Below are positions 52,329 through 61,301 of a stretch of 64,000 nucleotides of DNA, piece by piece. Source of the DNA: Thalassospira sp. (lineage in GTDB: Bacteria; Pseudomonadota; Alphaproteobacteria; Rhodospirillales; Thalassospiraceae); NCBI RefSeq assembly GCF_030690045.1, contig NZ_JAUYHK010000001.1:62001-126000 (forward strand). Reading direction: 5' to 3'. Each line of letters starts with the position of its first letter. Within the stretch, counting starts at the first letter, position 1. Under the pieces are notes generated by a model. That model did not search any database, had not been told where the DNA came from, and worked only from the letters and a program-made list of their open reading frames with translations. The translations under genes and the position numbers were made by a program.

Positions 52329-52329
52329 C

Positions 52330-54282
52330 ATGCGTTTGCGCACCCGCCTGCTGATGCGATCCTGCCTGGCTGTCGGCCTTGCAGGGCTGGGCCTGACCGG
52401 CACAGCTTCCCTTTCATTGGCCCAGCAGGCCCCGGTGCCGCTTTTCATGCAGAACCGCCCCGCCCCTGCCGATCAGAACACGGCACCGGACACCATCATC
52501 CTGACACCGCCCCCGGTTCAATCCGATACCCCCCCCGATTTTTCAAGCAATCCCGATGCGGTGCAAGCACTGTCACTCGGCGCGATTGATAGCGAATCGA
52601 CCGGCATTATCGACAGCAGCAGAAGCGGCCTGAATATTGACATGTGGCAGGGCATCAACCGCGCCCTTGCCATACGCTTGGTCGATGGCCTGCCTGCCAC
52701 CACCCCCAGCCCAACGGCACACAACCTTGCCGCCCGTTTGTTGCAAACCATTGCCACCGCCCCCGCCGGTAATAACACGGACGACAATCTGCTGGCCGCA
52801 CGGGTCAACCGCCTGATTGTGATGGGGGAACTGGATGCCGCCGCCGCACTTGTAGCAGCAACACCGCAAAACAACCGCCCCGAAGATTTGGCAAGGGCCG
52901 AAGTCAATGCCCTGCTGCTCGCCGGGCAGGATGACGCGGCCTGCGCCGCCATTAATGGGTATAGCGGCGGTTTTCGCGATGTTTTCTGGCTTAAGGCCAG
53001 CGTATTTTGCCAATTGCGCAGCACGGATCAATCCAGTGCCGCCTTCAGCATTGATCTGGTGCGCGAAATGGAAGGCGAAAGCGACCGGCTGTTTTTTGCA
53101 CTGGTCGCAGCAAGCCGCAACAATACCAGTATCGATGCCGACCTTCTGACCGATCCGCAACCGCTTGATATCGCGATGCTGGAACTGGCCGGGCAAAGCC
53201 TGCCGGTCAGCAATCTGGACCGTGATGACGCGGTTTCCATTCTGGGGCTGGTCAACAGTCGCAATGCCAGCGCCGATACCCGCCTTGAAGCCGCCCGCAT
53301 TGCAGAACGCAAAGGCTTTATCGGCCATACCCGGCTGGCTGAAATCTATAACGCCGTTGCCTTTGACGCTGCCGAACTCGACAATGCCCTGGATGCCACA
53401 GACGGCAGCATCGCCCGGCAATATGCCAAACTGTATCAGGCTGCCAACCGCACCACCGCCCCGACAACCCGTGCGGAAACTCTTGCAGCTTTTTATGACC
53501 TCGCCCGTGCCAATGATGATTTCCCGCAAGCGGCCCGCCTGACCGAACCGATGCTGGTTGATATTCCGCGCAGTGCCGATTTCGGCTGGTTTGCGATGGA
53601 TGGCCTGATGACCGGCCTTTACAGCCATAAAAATGAACTGGCCGCCGAATGGCTGCGTCTGGCGCGATCTTCGGCATCGTCTTCTAACGCCATCGAATCA
53701 CAATTGCTTGTGCTTTATCCCGCTCTTGTCATTGCCGGTCTGGAAGACAGCGGTGCGACCCGCCCGTCGGAGACCATTCCGACAATGTCGGGCAATGCGG
53801 TCACTGGCCCGACGGCGTCAGGCCTTGGCGGAGCGATTGTTTTAACCCCGCCATCCACAACCGGCGCCCCGTCATCACAGGCGCAGGCCCTGCACCGGGC
53901 GCGTATGGATGCGTGGTGGGAACAACATCAGGCCCGCGAAGATCAGGCAAGTGCCCGCTATGACGCCGCCCTGATTTTTGCGCTGTTTCATGATCTGGGT
54001 ATCGAAGTTCCCGACAAATTGTGGGATGCGGTTCTGGTCGCACCGTTTGTCAGTGTGAACAGTTCGGCCAATCCCGGCCTGATGCGCCGCCTTGACCTTG
54101 CCGCCCGGCAGGGACAAACGGCCACCGCCGTTGCCTTGGCCCTGATTGCGCTGCATCCGGTCGATCAGACACAACTTGATGCCCGCACCCTGTCTCTGGC
54201 AATTTCCGCCCTTTACATGATCGGTCTGGAACAGGATGGCCGCAAGATTGCGCTCGAAACCATTCTGGATGGCCGGTTGTAA
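52330..54282 (+). CDS. Large secreted alpha-helical protein of unknown function
   Basis: A 650-residue protein with a signal peptide (cleavage near 'ASLSLAQQAP'), a Pro/Thr/Gln-rich linker to about residue 70, and a long Ala-rich helical body with repeat-like helical pairs ('NRLIVMGELDAAAALVAATP', 'LLLAGQDDAACAAINGY', 'ARIAERKGFIGHTRLAEIYN') suggestive of TPR or Sel1-like solenoids. A second low-complexity linker lies at about 490-525. Periplasmic or surface scaffold is the likely role. It sits between aroK and xerD, where Alphaproteobacteria often carry an uncharacterised secreted protein. Confidence 0.8.
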   Translation: MRLRTRLLMRSCLAVGLAGLGLTGTASLSLAQQAPVPLFMQNRPAPADQNTAPDTIILTPPPVQSDTPPDFSSNPDAVQALSLGAIDSESTGIIDSSRSGLNIDMWQGINRALAIRLVDGLPATTPSPTAHNLAARLLQTIATAPAGNNTDDNLLAARVNRLIVMGELDAAAALVAATPQNNRPEDLARAEVNALLLAGQDDAACAAINGYSGGFRDVFWLKASVFCQLRSTDQSSAAFSIDLVREMEGESDRLFFALVAASRNNTSIDADLLTDPQPLDIAMLELAGQSLPVSNLDRDDAVSILGLVNSRNASADTRLEAARIAERKGFIGHTRLAEIYNAVAFDAAELDNALDATDGSIARQYAKLYQAANRTTAPTTRAETLAAFYDLARANDDFPQAARLTEPMLVDIPRSADFGWFAMDGLMTGLYSHKNELAAEWLRLARSSASSSNAIESQLLVLYPALVIAGLEDSGATRPSETIPTMSGNAVTGPTASGLGGAIVLTPPSTTGAPSSQAQALHRARMDAWWEQHQAREDQASARYDAALIFALFHDLGIEVPDKLWDAVLVAPFVSVNSSANPGLMRRLDLAARQGQTATAVALALIALHPVDQTQLDARTLSLAISALYMIGLEQDGRKIALETILDGRL

Positions 54283-54299
54283 TAAACCGGAATTCTGAT

Positions 54300-55235
54300 A
54301 TGGCCCCGAATACACATCATCTGATCCCGGCTTTTCTGGAAATGATGGCGGCGGAACGCGGGGCCAGCCGTCATACGATTGATGCCTATCGCCGCGATCT
54401 GGAAGATTACACCGCCAGCCTAACGGCACGGGGCCAAACCGCCATCACGGCACAAGGTGTCGATGTCCGGGCATGGATGGCATCCCTTGCCGACAGCGGC
54501 ATGGCGGCACGCACTCAGGCCCGGCGATTGTCTGCCATCCGGCAGTTTCACAAATTTCTTTATGCCGACGGGTATCGCAACGAAGACCCGTCCGCCCATA
54601 TCGACAGCCCCCGTCTGGGTAGCCAGTTGCCCAAATTCCTCAGCACATCCGAAATCGACCGCATGATCGACACCGCCAACCGCCATGATGGTATCAAGGG
54701 CCTGCGTCTGGTGGCGATGGTCGAACTGATGTATGCCACCGGCATGCGCGTCAGTGAACTGGTCGGCCTGCCCCATGCCGCCGCCGCACGTGATCCGCAA
54801 ATGCTGATTGTGACAGGCAAGGGCGGAAAAGAACGGCTGGTGCCGCTGTCACAGCCTGCCCGCGATGCCCTGAAACGCTATCTTGAGGTCCGCGAGGCAT
54901 TCCTGCCGGTCGATGGCGGCGGGTTAACTGGACGGTCGCCCTGGCTGTTTCCGTCGCGCGGCAAAGAAGGTCATCTGACCCGACAGATGTTTCTCAATAT
55001 GGTCAAGGATCTGGCGCTTGAGGCCGGCATTCCGCCATCCCGTGTCTCACCGCACGTCCTGCGTCATTCCTTTGCCAGCCATTTGCTCGCCAACGGTGCC
55101 GATCTGCGCAGTCTGCAACAGATGCTGGGCCATTCCGATATTTCAACCACCCAGATTTACACTCATGTTCTCGAGTCCCGGTTGCGCGGACTGGTGCAGG
55201 AACATCATCCGCTGGCGCAACGTCCCCATTCCTGA
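54300..55235 (+). CDS. xerD: Site-specific tyrosine recombinase XerD
   Basis: A 311-residue Xer recombinase with a SAM-like N-terminal domain and a complete catalytic set: R150 ('YATGMRVSELVGL'), K174 ('VTGKGGKERLVPL'), H252 and R255 ('SPHVLRHSFASHLL'), H278 ('MLGHSDISTTQIY') and nucleophile Y288. With XerC it resolves chromosome dimers at dif. Its presence next to aroK with no phage genes and host-like composition marks it as the housekeeping recombinase. No dif-like site was found nearby. Confidence 0.93.
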   Translation: MAPNTHHLIPAFLEMMAAERGASRHTIDAYRRDLEDYTASLTARGQTAITAQGVDVRAWMASLADSGMAARTQARRLSAIRQFHKFLYADGYRNEDPSAHIDSPRLGSQLPKFLSTSEIDRMIDTANRHDGIKGLRLVAMVELMYATGMRVSELVGLPHAAAARDPQMLIVTGKGGKERLVPLSQPARDALKRYLEVREAFLPVDGGGLTGRSPWLFPSRGKEGHLTRQMFLNMVKDLALEAGIPPSRVSPHVLRHSFASHLLANGADLRSLQQMLGHSDISTTQIYTHVLESRLRGLVQEHHPLAQRPHS

Positions 55236-55431
55236 GAAAAAACCCTATGCCAACCTCGCCAACCCCTACCTGTTGTATAGGTAAAACCCGCGAATCGCAG
55301 GGTAACCTGCCCCTCCCTGTGTTTGTCACAGATTCGTCATCCACCTGAAAGAATTCTTGAGATACCAGAATCGATCATAAAAACGGCAGTCAGTCTGGAA
55401 TCTTTCGTCTTTTGGGGGTGTTGGAAAATAA

Positions 55432-57282
55432 ATGGACGGGACACTCGGAACCGATAATGCCGTCACATTGCATCCCGCCCGCCATAGCGGGGCACGTAAC
55501 TGGAAACGGGTGATCGATACTGTCGATTTTGCCTTTCAACCAATTGTCAGCGTCCATACCGGACGAATTTTTGGCTATGAGGCGCTGTTGCGCAATTGGG
55601 CAGAAGCCGGTTTTGCCTCGATTCAGGATGTTTTTGATACCGCATGGTCCAGCGGCCTTTTACATGGCTTTGATATGGATTTACGGGCCAAGGCGATTGG
55701 CAAATTTGCCCGCCTGCCTGATACCGGGCGTTTGAAACTGTTTTACAATTTTGACAGCCGTGTTGTCCGCACCAGTGATTACCGCCCCGGCCGTACCGCC
55801 GAACTTCTGGCGCAAACAGGATTGGCGCGGGACACCATCTGTCTGGAAATTTCCGAGCGACAGGACATCAGCCACGCCCACGATATCAAGGATATCCTGA
55901 CCCGGTATCGCGATCAGGGTTTCAAGGTGGCGATTGATGATTACGGCATCGGTTTTGCGCAATTGCGTGCGCTCTATGATTGCGAACCCGACATTATCAA
56001 AATCGACCGGTTTTTCATCGACGGCATGGATCGTGACAAACGCAAGGAACTGTTTGTCACCCAGATTACCGGTTTTGCCCATATGATCGGTGCCCAGGTG
56101 GTGGCCGAAGGGGTGGAGACCAAGGAAGAATTCCTGTGTTGCCGCCGGGTCGGGTGCGATCTGGTACAGGGATTTTTCATCGCCCGCCCGTCAACCGATT
56201 TGCCCTTGCGCACCGATATTGTCCCGGCCATTGCCGAACTGACCGTTGAAACCCGCCGTCAGGGTGATCATGACGGTGAATTGTTGCGGTCTTTCATGAC
56301 CGAAACATCACCGATTGGCGACGATATCAAACCGCTGGATGTACTGGATTATTTTCAGGCCAATCCCGAAACCGCCATTGTTCCGGTGATCAATAATCAC
56401 GACGAACCGGTCGGCATCATTCGCGATGCCGATTTCAAGGCCTTCATCTACACCCCTTATGGGCGGGAATTGCTGCAAAACCCGTCCAACCGCACCTATA
56501 TGTCGCGGTTTTTGCGGCGCTGTCCGACCGCCGATATCCGGACCAGCCTGTCGGAATTGCTGGAAACCTTTGTCGCCGCCGATACGCTGGATGGCATCAT
56601 CCTGACCGAAGAAGGCCGTTATCTGGGCGTGCTTGATCAACGCGCCTTGCTGCGGGCGGTCAACGAACGCAATATGCTCAATGCGCGCGATGAAAATCCC
56701 TTGACCCGCCTGCCCGGCAATGCGGCAATTTACCGTTATGCCGCCAATGCCCTGACCGAACCGCGCAGACGACGTTTTGCGGTTTATTTTGATTTCGACA
56801 ATTTCAAACCTTTCAATGACCGTTACGGTTTCCGGCAGGGCGACCGCGCCATTATTCTGTTCAAGGATATCCTTGGCAAGACTCTCAGCCAGAATGACTG
56901 GTTCGTCGGTCATATTGGCGGCGATGACTTTTTTGCCTATGTCTGTTCGGTCGATTTTGATGTCGCCCTTGCCAATGTACGCCGCGTTCAGGAGATGTTT
57001 GATGAGCAGATCAAAAGTTTCTATGATCCCGAATCTCGCGAAAAAGGCTATTTGCAAGGTAAGGGGCGCGACGGAGCCGAAAGCCGTTTCGCCCTGATGA
57101 CGGTCAGCGCCGCGATGATCCGGATCCCACCCGAACGGATTGATATCACGCTGGATCATGTGTCCAGTCAGGCCGCGACCCTCAAGGCAATTGCCAAAAA
57201 CAGTTTTGATCGTCTGGCAGTTGGCGATTATCAGGAATCGGAATTACGTCTGTGGTCCGACAGCGAAACCGCTGCATCCTGA
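55432..57282 (+). CDS. EAL-CBS-GGDEF protein (cyclic-di-GMP signalling)
   Basis: A 616-residue cytosolic protein. The EAL domain (about 30-255) keeps E50-A-L-L-R, E142 in 'LEISERQD', D169-D170 in 'AIDDYGIGFAQL', K190 in 'IKIDRF', E226 in 'VVAEGVET' and Q246 in 'LVQGFF', so phosphodiesterase activity is likely. A CBS pair follows (about 295-410), then a GGDEF domain whose signature is G496-G-D-D-F500 instead of GGDEF or GGEEF. The diguanylate cyclase may be weak or serve as a GTP-sensing regulator. No membrane segment. Single gene, start ATG 55432 with 'gaaaataa' leader. Confidence 0.92.
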   Translation: MDGTLGTDNAVTLHPARHSGARNWKRVIDTVDFAFQPIVSVHTGRIFGYEALLRNWAEAGFASIQDVFDTAWSSGLLHGFDMDLRAKAIGKFARLPDTGRLKLFYNFDSRVVRTSDYRPGRTAELLAQTGLARDTICLEISERQDISHAHDIKDILTRYRDQGFKVAIDDYGIGFAQLRALYDCEPDIIKIDRFFIDGMDRDKRKELFVTQITGFAHMIGAQVVAEGVETKEEFLCCRRVGCDLVQGFFIARPSTDLPLRTDIVPAIAELTVETRRQGDHDGELLRSFMTETSPIGDDIKPLDVLDYFQANPETAIVPVINNHDEPVGIIRDADFKAFIYTPYGRELLQNPSNRTYMSRFLRRCPTADIRTSLSELLETFVAADTLDGIILTEEGRYLGVLDQRALLRAVNERNMLNARDENPLTRLPGNAAIYRYAANALTEPRRRRFAVYFDFDNFKPFNDRYGFRQGDRAIILFKDILGKTLSQNDWFVGHIGGDDFFAYVCSVDFDVALANVRRVQEMFDEQIKSFYDPESREKGYLQGKGRDGAESRFALMTVSAAMIRIPPERIDITLDHVSSQAATLKAIAKNSFDRLAVGDYQESELRLWSDSETAAS

Positions 57283-57383
57283 CGATGTAAAATAGCCCTT
57301 TGCGAATTTCAAATCCCGATTATGATGCGCAATAATTGACACTGCCATTGTGGCGGGTGTCGGCATGTTTTATGCGGTCACAC

Positions 57384-57695
57384 ATGATCACAGGCACCAC
57401 TGGTACCAGACCCGATCTGATTTCCCCGACCGCACCCTCGTTGCGCCCGATTGGGCCTTCGACACGGGAAAATACGTCAGGCAATTTCACCCAAGCCGAT
57501 CAGGATGATATCCAGCCGCCGGTTCAGTCCGTCGCCAATGATGCCGGTTTTAACAATTATACCGGCGATGCCGCACCGGTTCTGGACCTTGCCAGTTTCA
57601 ACGACACACCGTCGGGATATGGTCAGGGTGGCGAAATTTCCCGACAGGCCGCATCCGCCCCGCCGCGCGGCAGTATTGTCGATATCGTCGCCTGA
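57384..57695 (+). CDS. Hypothetical small protein (103 aa)
   Basis: A soluble, Pro/Ser/Thr/Asp-rich sequence without membrane segments or cysteines ('ITGTTGTRPDLISPTAPSL', 'GNFTQADQDDIQPPVQSV'). Other in-frame starts exist at 57372 and 57365 region. Disordered composition and a flanking convergent gene (stop at 57709) leave its reality uncertain. It might be a flexible secretion-linked or flagellar-type tail, but nothing recognisable is seen. Confidence 0.4.
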   Translation: MITGTTGTRPDLISPTAPSLRPIGPSTRENTSGNFTQADQDDIQPPVQSVANDAGFNNYTGDAAPVLDLASFNDTPSGYGQGGEISRQAASAPPRGSIVDIVA

Positions 57696-57708
57696 TAACC
57701 TTTCCCGG

Positions 57709-58359
57709 TCAGCCGGACAGAAAAATATCGCGCCACGCCGACCAGTCCCAGATCAAATCCGCCACCCGGTCATATCCCCCGCCATCGGGATGATAGCCAT
57801 CTCCCCGGCGCAGGGCACGTTGCCACGGATCATCTTCCCGGCACGTGATTGAAAACAGATCCAGATAAGGCACATCAAGTGATACTGCCGTTTCGGAGAA
57901 AATCTGATTGAGGCCTTCAAGGCGCTCATTGATGGTCCGGCTGGATTTGCTGCCATTGATGACTGCTTGTGGCCCCACCCATAAGGTTGGTGCCAATTTG
58001 GCCGACATACTGATGATGGCATGAGCATTGGCTGCCGATAGGCCCGGTGCAACCTGCATGGTGGTTTCTTCACCGCGTTCTTCGGCATGGCGGGCATCAT
58101 TGACGCCAAAGGAAAACACCAAAACGCTGGGAAATTCCGTCACCATGCGTAGTTCCGCTTCACGTTGCCAGCGGTCTTTAAGCGCGGTTGTGGTTTCCGC
58201 ACGGATACCCAGATTATAAATCGTAATTTCCCGCCCGGCATCAGCCAGCAATCGCCGACCCAACCGCATCGGCCAGCCGCCCTTTTCACCGTCGCGCACC
58301 CCGTTGACCAGACTGTCCCCAAAAAAACAGACCCGATGGCCGATTGCTGATGTGTTCAT
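57709..58359 (-). CDS. SGNH/GDSL-type hydrolase
   Basis: A 216-residue esterase/lipase fold. Block I 'VCFFGDSLVNGV' holds the nucleophile Ser, block II glycine is in 'YNLGIRAETT', block III Asn in 'FSFGVNDARH', and block V 'GDGYHPDGGGYDRVADLIW' gives the Asp-x2-His pair. No signal peptide, so a cytosolic esterase or acyl hydrolase. Its ATG overlaps the CCA gene end region by four bases (58356-58359), so the two are coupled. Confidence 0.9.
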   Translation of the reverse strand: MNTSAIGHRVCFFGDSLVNGVRDGEKGGWPMRLGRRLLADAGREITIYNLGIRAETTTALKDRWQREAELRMVTEFPSVLVFSFGVNDARHAEERGEETTMQVAPGLSAANAHAIISMSAKLAPTLWVGPQAVINGSKSSRTINERLEGLNQIFSETAVSLDVPYLDLFSITCREDDPWQRALRRGDGYHPDGGGYDRVADLIWDWSAWRDIFLSG

Positions 58360-59669
58360 TCCGTCTCCTGCCTTATCCGGGCGGCACAGTCCGCTACAAA
58401 GGTCATCAATTCCGCATGATCAGGCATCATCGCACGATCCAGCCAGTATGTTTCTGCCTGTGCCAGCAACGCCCCGACCTGTGGCCCGGCGGGAGCAAGA
58501 CCGGCGGCCAGAATATCGCGCCCCATAACCGGCAAGGGTCGAGGTTGCCAGTCCCGTGCCGCATCCAGCAAGGATTGCCAGCGGGCATTTTCTCCCAAAA
58601 CCGGGCGCGGCGGGCACGATCCGCGATCCGCCCATGCCAGTAACACCGCATCACGAAAGGCATCCGCACCCAGACGATACAGGCTGCGACGAACTGCATC
58701 CGCGTCCATATCCGCCGTAATCAGGGGCCAGACCAGGACCATGGTGGCAAACCGTTCGGCCTGATCGCCCGACAGGCGCAAATGACGGGCAAACCGGGCA
58801 GCAGCCTCGTGCCCATTCGGTGTTTCCGGGGCGACATACAGCGCGGCCAGACGGCGCAACGGATCAATCGTGATGGCAGGATCGGACAAGGCCGGGCCTT
58901 CCAGCCATTCCATAAGACGTAACCGCGCCACGTTTCTGACATCAGGCAACGGCACGGGCAACACACCAAAGCCAATCATCTCGCCAATTGTTGCCGCAGG
59001 CGTCTTGGCCGACAGTAATTTAAACAATTCATCGCGAATGCGTTCGACCGAAATATCGCGTAATCCCGCCACCCCCTTGCGACAAGCCTCGGCCCCGATC
59101 GGGTCCAGCGGCGGGCGACCATAAAAGGCATGAAACCGGAAAAAACGCATGATGCGCAAATAATCTTCAGCGATGCGGTCTTCGGCGACACCAATGAACC
59201 GCACTCGCCCGACCCGCAAATCGGTTTCGCCATCAAACGGGTCATAAAGGGTGCCATCCATGTCGCAATAAAGGGCATTAAAGGTAAAATCACGCCGTTT
59301 TGCATCGGCCAGCCAGTTATCGGTAAAGGCAACATCGGCATGACGGCCATCGGAATTGACATCAATCCGCAATGTGGTGATTTCGTAACTGTGATGTTCG
59401 GTCATGGCTGTAACAGTGCCATGTTTCAGCCCGGTCGGGATTACCCGGATACCGTCCTTTTCCAGTGCCGTCACTGTATCGCCCGGCATAAGGTCACAGG
59501 CAATATCGACATCCTGCAAGGGGCGTTTCAGCAAGGCATCACGGACAATACCGCCAACAAACCGCGCCTTGCCGCCATGGGCGGCAAGGGCTGAAAAAAT
59601 CCGCAAGGTTTCCGGATGGGTCATCACCCCATAGGGGGAAAGATGACCGGTAACAGTCAGTTCTTTCAT
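58356..59669 (-). CDS. CCA tRNA nucleotidyltransferase
   Basis: A 437-residue class II poly(A) polymerase/CCA-adding enzyme family protein. The nucleotidyl transferase core is 'ARFVGGIVRDALLKRPLQDV' followed by 'DIACDLMP' (catalytic Asp pair), then 'LRIDVNSDGRHADVAFTDNW' and 'AKRRDFTFNALYCDMDG'. 'RIAEDYLRIMRFFRFHAFYG' is the usual tRNA-binding neck. It repairs or adds 3' CCA to tRNAs (the one tRNA in this window already encodes CCA). Part of a minus-strand run with Nudix and DUF1285 genes, an order common in Rhodospirillales. Confidence 0.92.
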   Translation of the reverse strand: MKELTVTGHLSPYGVMTHPETLRIFSALAAHGGKARFVGGIVRDALLKRPLQDVDIACDLMPGDTVTALEKDGIRVIPTGLKHGTVTAMTEHHSYEITTLRIDVNSDGRHADVAFTDNWLADAKRRDFTFNALYCDMDGTLYDPFDGETDLRVGRVRFIGVAEDRIAEDYLRIMRFFRFHAFYGRPPLDPIGAEACRKGVAGLRDISVERIRDELFKLLSAKTPAATIGEMIGFGVLPVPLPDVRNVARLRLMEWLEGPALSDPAITIDPLRRLAALYVAPETPNGHEAAARFARHLRLSGDQAERFATMVLVWPLITADMDADAVRRSLYRLGADAFRDAVLLAWADRGSCPPRPVLGENARWQSLLDAARDWQPRPLPVMGRDILAAGLAPAGPQVGALLAQAETYWLDRAMMPDHAELMTFVADCAARIRQETE

Positions 59670-59696
59670 GCACGATTTGTCCGAAAAACCTGCCAG

Positions 59697-59984
59697 TTAT
59701 TCTTTGGGTTCAAAATAACCGGGCTGGATCACACCATCCACCATCTGCGGCGGATGATAAATAGTATCCGGCGACGATCCCGTAAAGACTGCCGTATAAA
59801 CCAGAAGAACCCCGGTCAGCGCCACTCCGGCGGCAAACAACAATAACCACGGCCCCTGATTCCACGGCGGGATGATGTCATGGCCATCGCGGATCGCCTT
59901 GTACCGCGCCCATTTAAGCCACAGCCCATACAGGACGAATGGCAAAATCAGGGGCAGGCCAATCTGGATCACCTTTTGCAACAT
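59697..59984 (-). CDS. DUF6111-like small membrane protein
   Basis: A 95-residue protein with two hydrophobic helices ('LPLILPFVLYGLWLKWARY', 'LLLFAAGVALTGVLLVYT') and a hydrophilic tail containing 'YHPPQMVDGVIQPGYF'. This pattern is known as DUF6111 in Alphaproteobacteria. Its start overlaps the end of the Nudix gene by 16 bp. Function unknown. Confidence 0.8.
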   Translation of the reverse strand: MLQKVIQIGLPLILPFVLYGLWLKWARYKAIRDGHDIIPPWNQGPWLLLFAAGVALTGVLLVYTAVFTGSSPDTIYHPPQMVDGVIQPGYFEPKE

Positions 59985-60607
59985 GACGTCTTTAATACCT
60001 CACTAAAGTTAACCAACATGCCGGCCGTCGCCCCCCATATGTAATATTCCCGATAAGGAATGGCGAAATAACGGCGTTTCAGGCCTTCAAACATCACCGT
60101 TTGCAATTTTTGATTGCCCGGTTCCAGGATGAAACGCAATGGAACCTCAAAGACTTCGGCGACTTCATGAGGGTCTGGCCGCACATCGAATGGCGGGGTA
60201 ACAATCCCGACCACTGGCGTCACCTGATAACCGGTCACAGTATAATAATCGTCCAGTCGCCCGATCAGTTCGATCTGGCTGCGATGCAGGCCAATTTCTT
60301 CCTCGGTTTCGCGCAATGCCGTTTCTTCAAGGTTTTGGTCCTGAGTTTCCTGCCGTCCACCAGGAAAACTGATTTGCCCGGCATGATCATTCAGATGATC
60401 GGTGCGGCGGGTCAAAATCACATGCAACCCATCATCACGCGGCACCAACGGCACCAGAACGGCGGCGGGCCGCGCGATCAGTTCACCTTCGGCAAAAGCG
60501 CGGGCACGCGATTGTGAACCCGGAAAATCTACCGCATGGTCTCCCCGCCGGGTCAAAATATTGTCCCGTGGCGCACGCAGGGCGGCAATGATTTCCGCAG
60601 GCGTCAT
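59969..60607 (-). CDS. Nudix hydrolase, CoA pyrophosphatase-like
   Basis: A 212-residue Nudix protein. The Nudix box is 'GGRQETQDQNLEETALRETE' continuing EEIGL; Asp instead of the first Glu is typical of the CoA pyrophosphatase branch. The preceding 'VPRDDGLHVILTRRTDHLND' and 'HAGQISFPGGRQ' match the UPF0035/CoAse motif. It probably hydrolyses coenzyme A or derivatives to 4'-phosphopantetheine and adenosine 3',5'-bisphosphate. Overlaps DUF1285 gene (GTGA/ATGA type junction near 60604) and the DUF6111-like gene. Confidence 0.92.
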   Translation of the reverse strand: MTPAEIIAALRAPRDNILTRRGDHAVDFPGSQSRARAFAEGELIARPAAVLVPLVPRDDGLHVILTRRTDHLNDHAGQISFPGGRQETQDQNLEETALRETEEEIGLHRSQIELIGRLDDYYTVTGYQVTPVVGIVTPPFDVRPDPHEVAEVFEVPLRFILEPGNQKLQTVMFEGLKRRYFAIPYREYYIWGATAGMLVNFSEVLKTSCCKR

Positions 60608-61185
60608 GCCTCTTTCTCCATTCTGCCAATCTCGAAAAATATGCCATGACTATAGACACCAATACGTATCATATCACCCTTTGGGTCGGCAATTTCGTCG
60701 GCCATATCAACCAGTTGATAAAATACCGCCCGGTTCAGCCGCGCCTCCAGCCCGCGATCCATCATCACATAAGGCGACGGTTCCCCGGTTTGCGAATCAT
60801 GTTCCACCCGCAACGGATGGGTATCGTCCAGATCAATCCATGTATCGATATTGCTGCGCAGTTGGATCACGCCCTCGCATCCCCGTCCTTCGTGGCGCAA
60901 TTCTACAATCATAAATGGCACATCTTCGACAGTGATCCGCGCCATTTCCGCAGGCGTCACCAGCCAGTATCCACCTTCGGAATCCTGTTGCAACACAGAT
61001 GCGAAAAGTTTGACAAGTTCAATGCGTCCGATCGGACCACCTTGATAGTACCATGTTCCATCCCGACCTATAGACATATCGATATCGCCACAGATTTGCG
61101 GGCGCCGACCAGTGTCGGGTTTTCCTGCCCGTAACCGGTGCCACAATTTAACGGCGAGATCTGCGGTTTTGTCGGTGGAAGTCAT
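60604..61185 (-). CDS. DUF1285 domain-containing protein
   Basis: A 193-residue DUF1285 protein recognised by 'GDIDMSIGRDGTWYYQGGPI', 'RIELVKLFASVLQQDSEGGY' and 'VTPAEMARITVEDVPFMIVE'. It has no catalytic motif known to me. First gene of a coupled run DUF1285-Nudix-DUF6111-CCA, which in Rhodospirillales is conserved and suggests a housekeeping role. Divergent from the MoxR gene. Confidence 0.9.
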   Translation of the reverse strand: MTSTDKTADLAVKLWHRLRAGKPDTGRRPQICGDIDMSIGRDGTWYYQGGPIGRIELVKLFASVLQQDSEGGYWLVTPAEMARITVEDVPFMIVELRHEGRGCEGVIQLRSNIDTWIDLDDTHPLRVEHDSQTGEPSPYVMMDRGLEARLNRAVFYQLVDMADEIADPKGDMIRIGVYSHGIFFEIGRMEKEA

Positions 61186-61301
61186 GCTATATACTCGGAT
61201 TCCGAAGCTGTAAGATATATCTGGTCTGCAATCTTGGCCCCGCCAGTCTGTGTGACAGGCAAAGACACCCGGTGCAACAAAGGATGCGAAGTTTTTTTGA
61301 C

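Noticed and set aside
52261-52329. In-frame upstream extension of the 650-residue secreted protein
   Set aside because: It overlaps the small membrane protein gene and would hide the signal peptide; ATG 52330 gives a clean signal.
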